From positions 8,974 through 25,579 of the forward strand of contig JAQVRY010000005.1 of the NCBI GenBank assembly GCA_028700795.1: a stretch of 16,606 nucleotides of DNA, read 5' to 3'. The notes below the pieces were generated by a model. That model saw only the letters and a program-made list of their open reading frames with translations, made no database searches and was not told the origin of the DNA. Below, one piece after another: positions 14,447 to 16,606 of the stretch (positions are counted from its first letter, which is position 1; every line of letters starts with the position of its first letter). The stretch is from Tissierellia bacterium (GTDB lineage Bacteria > Bacillota > Clostridia > Tissierellales > Sedimentibacteraceae). Both the position numbers and the translations under genes were made by a program.

Positions 14447-16540
14447 ATGGAAGAAAAAATATTTAAATACATACTTGCCGGAAGAGAATTAAAAGTAACT
14501 GTAGGTAAAATTGCTGAACTTGCAAACGGCTCTTGCATAGTTCAATACGGAGATACAGTAATAATGGCAAATGTAGCGTCATCAAAAGAGCCAAGAGAAG
14601 GTATTGACTTTTTCCCACTAAGTGTAGATTTTGAGGAGAAACTATACTCTGTAGGAAAGATACCCGGTGGATTTATTAAAAGAGAAGGAAGACCAGGAGA
14701 AAAGGCAATACTAACATCACGTTTAATTGACAGACCTTTGAGACCGCTTTTCCCAAAGGGATACAGAAATGATGTTTCAGTAACGGTTACTGTTTTATCG
14801 GTAGACCAAGATTGCTCACCTGAAATAGCAGGAATGATTGGCTCATCGATTGCATTGTCAATATCAGACATACCGTTTGATGGACCTACAGGTGCTGTAA
14901 ATTTAGGTCTTATTGACGGTAAGTTTATAGTTAACCCAAACAGCAATGAAAGAGAAATAACAGCACTTGATTTAACCGTATCAGGAACAAGAGAAGCAAT
15001 TATGATGGTTGAAGCAGGTGCAAATGAAGTTAAAGAAGAAGTAATGCTTGATGCAATACTGTTCGCACATGAAGAAATCAAAAAGCTCTGTGACTTTATA
15101 AATGAAATTGTAAAAGAGGTTGGTAAAGAAAAATTAGATTACCCAAAATTTGTATGCGATGAAATCATTGAAAAAGAAATCAGAGAATATGCGGCTCCAA
15201 TAATAAACGAAGCAATTATTGAAGAAGACAAACTTAAAAGACAAGAAAATATCGATAATTTTAAAGCTTCAACCAAAGAAGTATTCTTGGAAAAATACCC
15301 TGAAAATAAAGCCGATATTGACGATGCTCTATATTCAATAGTTAAGGAAAAGGTAAGAGAAAATATTCTTGAAAGAGGCATTAGACCTGACAACAGAGGA
15401 ATAGACGAAATAAGAAAGATTTCCTGTGAGGTTGGAATCCTGCCAAGAACACACGGCTCAGGTCTTTTCACAAGAGGTCAGACCCAGGTTCTTACTGTTA
15501 CTACACTTGGAGTGTCAAGTGACGAGCAGACATTGGACGGAATTTCCGAAGAAACTAAAAAACGCTACATGCATCATTACAATTTCCCATCCTATTCGGT
15601 TGGTGAAACAAGACCATCAAGAGGACCCGGAAGAAGAGAAATAGGACACGGAGCTTTGGCAGAAAGAGCGTTAGAGCCTGTGCTTCCAAGTGAAGAGGAT
15701 TTTCCTTACACCATAAGACTTGTTTCCGAGGTTTTAAGCTCTAACGGCTCAACATCACAGGCAAGTGTGTGCGGCTCAACACTATCATTGATGGATGCAG
15801 GAGTTCCCATTAAAGCACCGGTTGCAGGAGTTGCAATGGGACTTATGAAAGAAGGAGACAATATAGTTGTACTTACGGACATTCAAGGTATGGAAGATTT
15901 CCTTGGAGACATGGACTTTAAGGTTGCAGGAACAAAAGATGGAATTACAGCTATTCAAATGGATATAAAGGTACATGGAATTGACAAGGAAGTTTTGACA
16001 AATGCCTTGAAAAAAGCTTATACGGGAAGAATGTTCATCTTAGGTAGGATGCTTGAATGCATTGACAAACCAAGAGAAGAAGTAAGCAAGTATGCACCAA
16101 AGATTATTATAATGAATATTGACCCTGACAAAATAAGAGATGTAATAGGTTCAGGCGGAAAAGTAATCAATAAGATTATTGAAGAAACAGGAGTCAAAAT
16201 CGATATTGAAGATGACGGCTCAGTTTCAATAGCAGCTGAAAATGTTGAAAGTGCATATAAGGCTAAGAGAATAATTGAAAGTATAGTTAAAGAAATTGAA
16301 GTAGACGAAATTATATTAGGAAAGGTTGTCAGGATAGAATCCTATGGAGCTTTTGTCCAGCTTTCTGATAACAAGGATGGTTTACTTCATATTTCACAAA
16401 TAGACAACAAAAGAGTTGCAAAGGTTGAAGATGTTTTGAAAATTGGTGACGAAGTCCTGGTAAAAGTAATAGGCATCGATGAAAAAGGCAAAATCAAACT
16501 TTCAAGAAAAGCAGCAATGCAGCAAACAGAAAATCAATAA
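14447..16540 (+). CDS. pnp: polyribonucleotide nucleotidyltransferase (PNPase)
   Basis: PNPase is a trimeric phosphorolytic 3'-5' exoribonuclease of RNA decay, releasing nucleoside diphosphates, and can also add tails. The 697-residue protein has the first RNase PH domain (about 1-140, with the GRPGEKAILTSRLIDRPLRP block near 80-100), an all-helical domain (about 210-300), the second RNase PH domain (about 310-545) with GSTSQASVCGSTLSLMDAG and the catalytic aspartates Asp484 and Asp490 in EDFLGDMDFK, a KH domain (about 548-610, GSGG loop at 568-571) and an S1 domain (about 622-690). It is complete and all key residues are present. A near-perfect AAAGGAGGT (14435-14443) precedes the ATG by three bases, so translation should be strong. 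A terminator follows. Confidence 0.98.
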   Translation: MEEKIFKYILAGRELKVTVGKIAELANGSCIVQYGDTVIMANVASSKEPREGIDFFPLSVDFEEKLYSVGKIPGGFIKREGRPGEKAILTSRLIDRPLRPLFPKGYRNDVSVTVTVLSVDQDCSPEIAGMIGSSIALSISDIPFDGPTGAVNLGLIDGKFIVNPNSNEREITALDLTVSGTREAIMMVEAGANEVKEEVMLDAILFAHEEIKKLCDFINEIVKEVGKEKLDYPKFVCDEIIEKEIREYAAPIINEAIIEEDKLKRQENIDNFKASTKEVFLEKYPENKADIDDALYSIVKEKVRENILERGIRPDNRGIDEIRKISCEVGILPRTHGSGLFTRGQTQVLTVTTLGVSSDEQTLDGISEETKKRYMHHYNFPSYSVGETRPSRGPGRREIGHGALAERALEPVLPSEEDFPYTIRLVSEVLSSNGSTSQASVCGSTLSLMDAGVPIKAPVAGVAMGLMKEGDNIVVLTDIQGMEDFLGDMDFKVAGTKDGITAIQMDIKVHGIDKEVLTNALKKAYTGRMFILGRMLECIDKPREEVSKYAPKIIIMNIDPDKIRDVIGSGGKVINKIIEETGVKIDIEDDGSVSIAAENVESAYKAKRIIESIVKEIEVDEIILGKVVRIESYGAFVQLSDNKDGLLHISQIDNKRVAKVEDVLKIGDEVLVKVIGIDEKGKIKLSRKAAMQQTENQ

Positions 16541-16550
16541 AAACACTAAG

Positions 16551-16587
16551 ATAACAAATATCATATTACTATGTATTTGTTATTTTT
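16551..16587 (+). terminator. intrinsic terminator after pnp
   Basis: ATAACAAATA (16551-16560) pairs perfectly with TATTTGTTAT (16574-16583) around a 13-base loop, and the T run 16583-16587 follows. The AT-rich stem is weak per pair but long. It closes the operon 10 bases after the pnp stop. The last 19 bases of the window show nothing identifiable. Confidence 0.82.
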
Positions 16588-16606
16588 GTATGACCTAACC
16601 CTATTT

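Noticed and set aside
15426..15644. 72-codon plus-strand frame inside pnp
   Set aside because: It lies wholly within the conserved second RNase PH domain in another frame, with no start signal of its own.
1..16606. Mobile elements, CRISPR arrays, tRNA or rRNA genes, phage or toxin-antitoxin modules
   Set aside because: No transposase, integrase, regularly spaced repeats, cloverleaf or rRNA sequence was seen; nearly all sequence is accounted for by housekeeping genes and short regulatory gaps.

Overview
The window is a low-GC, gene-dense chromosomal segment from a member of the Firmicutes, most likely class Clostridia. The evidence is a Gram-positive PolC replicase with an internal proofreading exonuclease, a NusA that ends after its second KH domain, the gene run rimP-nusA-ylxR-ylxQ-infB-rbfA-nrnA-truB-ribF-rpsO-pnp, strong AGGAGG-type ribosome binding sites and sigma-A-type promoters. 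A finer placement (for example Tissierellales or a Sedimentibacter-like lineage) cannot be decided from the sequence alone.

Layout: (1) positions 1-1020 hold the 3' part of ispG (isoprenoid synthesis), cut by the window edge. (2) 1023-1842 is an independent unit with its own promoter, structured leader, rplY (ribosomal protein L25/Ctc) and terminator. (3) 1860-2114 on the minus strand is a small orphan protein that reads like a single ACT-like domain, convergent with rplY and divergent from polC. (4) 2178-6473 is polC with its own promoter. (5) 6542-13969 is the transcription/translation operon rimP, nusA, ylxR, ylxQ, infB, rbfA, nrnA, truB, ribF; it starts from an extended -10 promoter and a two-hairpin leader, and most genes overlap or lie within about 20 bases of each other. 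(6) 13979-16587 is rpsO and pnp, with a further promoter and structured leader before rpsO, a hairpin between the two genes, and a terminator after pnp.

How the genes work together: RimP and RbfA mature the 30S subunit; IF-2 starts translation; L25 and S15 are ribosomal proteins; TruB modifies tRNA; YlxR (RnpM) and YlxQ are small RNA-associated proteins; NusA controls RNA polymerase pausing and termination; PNPase and NrnA degrade RNA to mononucleotides. PolC replicates the chromosome, IspG supplies isoprenoid precursors and RibF acts in flavin cofactor synthesis.

Most of this is conserved housekeeping sequence. I found no mobile element, CRISPR array, tRNA or rRNA, and no evidence of a wholly new multi-gene system. 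The points worth a second look are a RibF whose riboflavin-kinase half is shrunken and lacks its signature motifs, a possible NusA-responsive attenuator in the rimP-nusA leader, an rpsO leader whose hairpin loop could pair with the Shine-Dalgarno sequence, and the stand-alone minus-strand ACT-like protein. No gene-free stretch exceeds 300 bases; the longest is 6474-6687, described under the rimP promoter and leader and the polC-distal inverted repeat.
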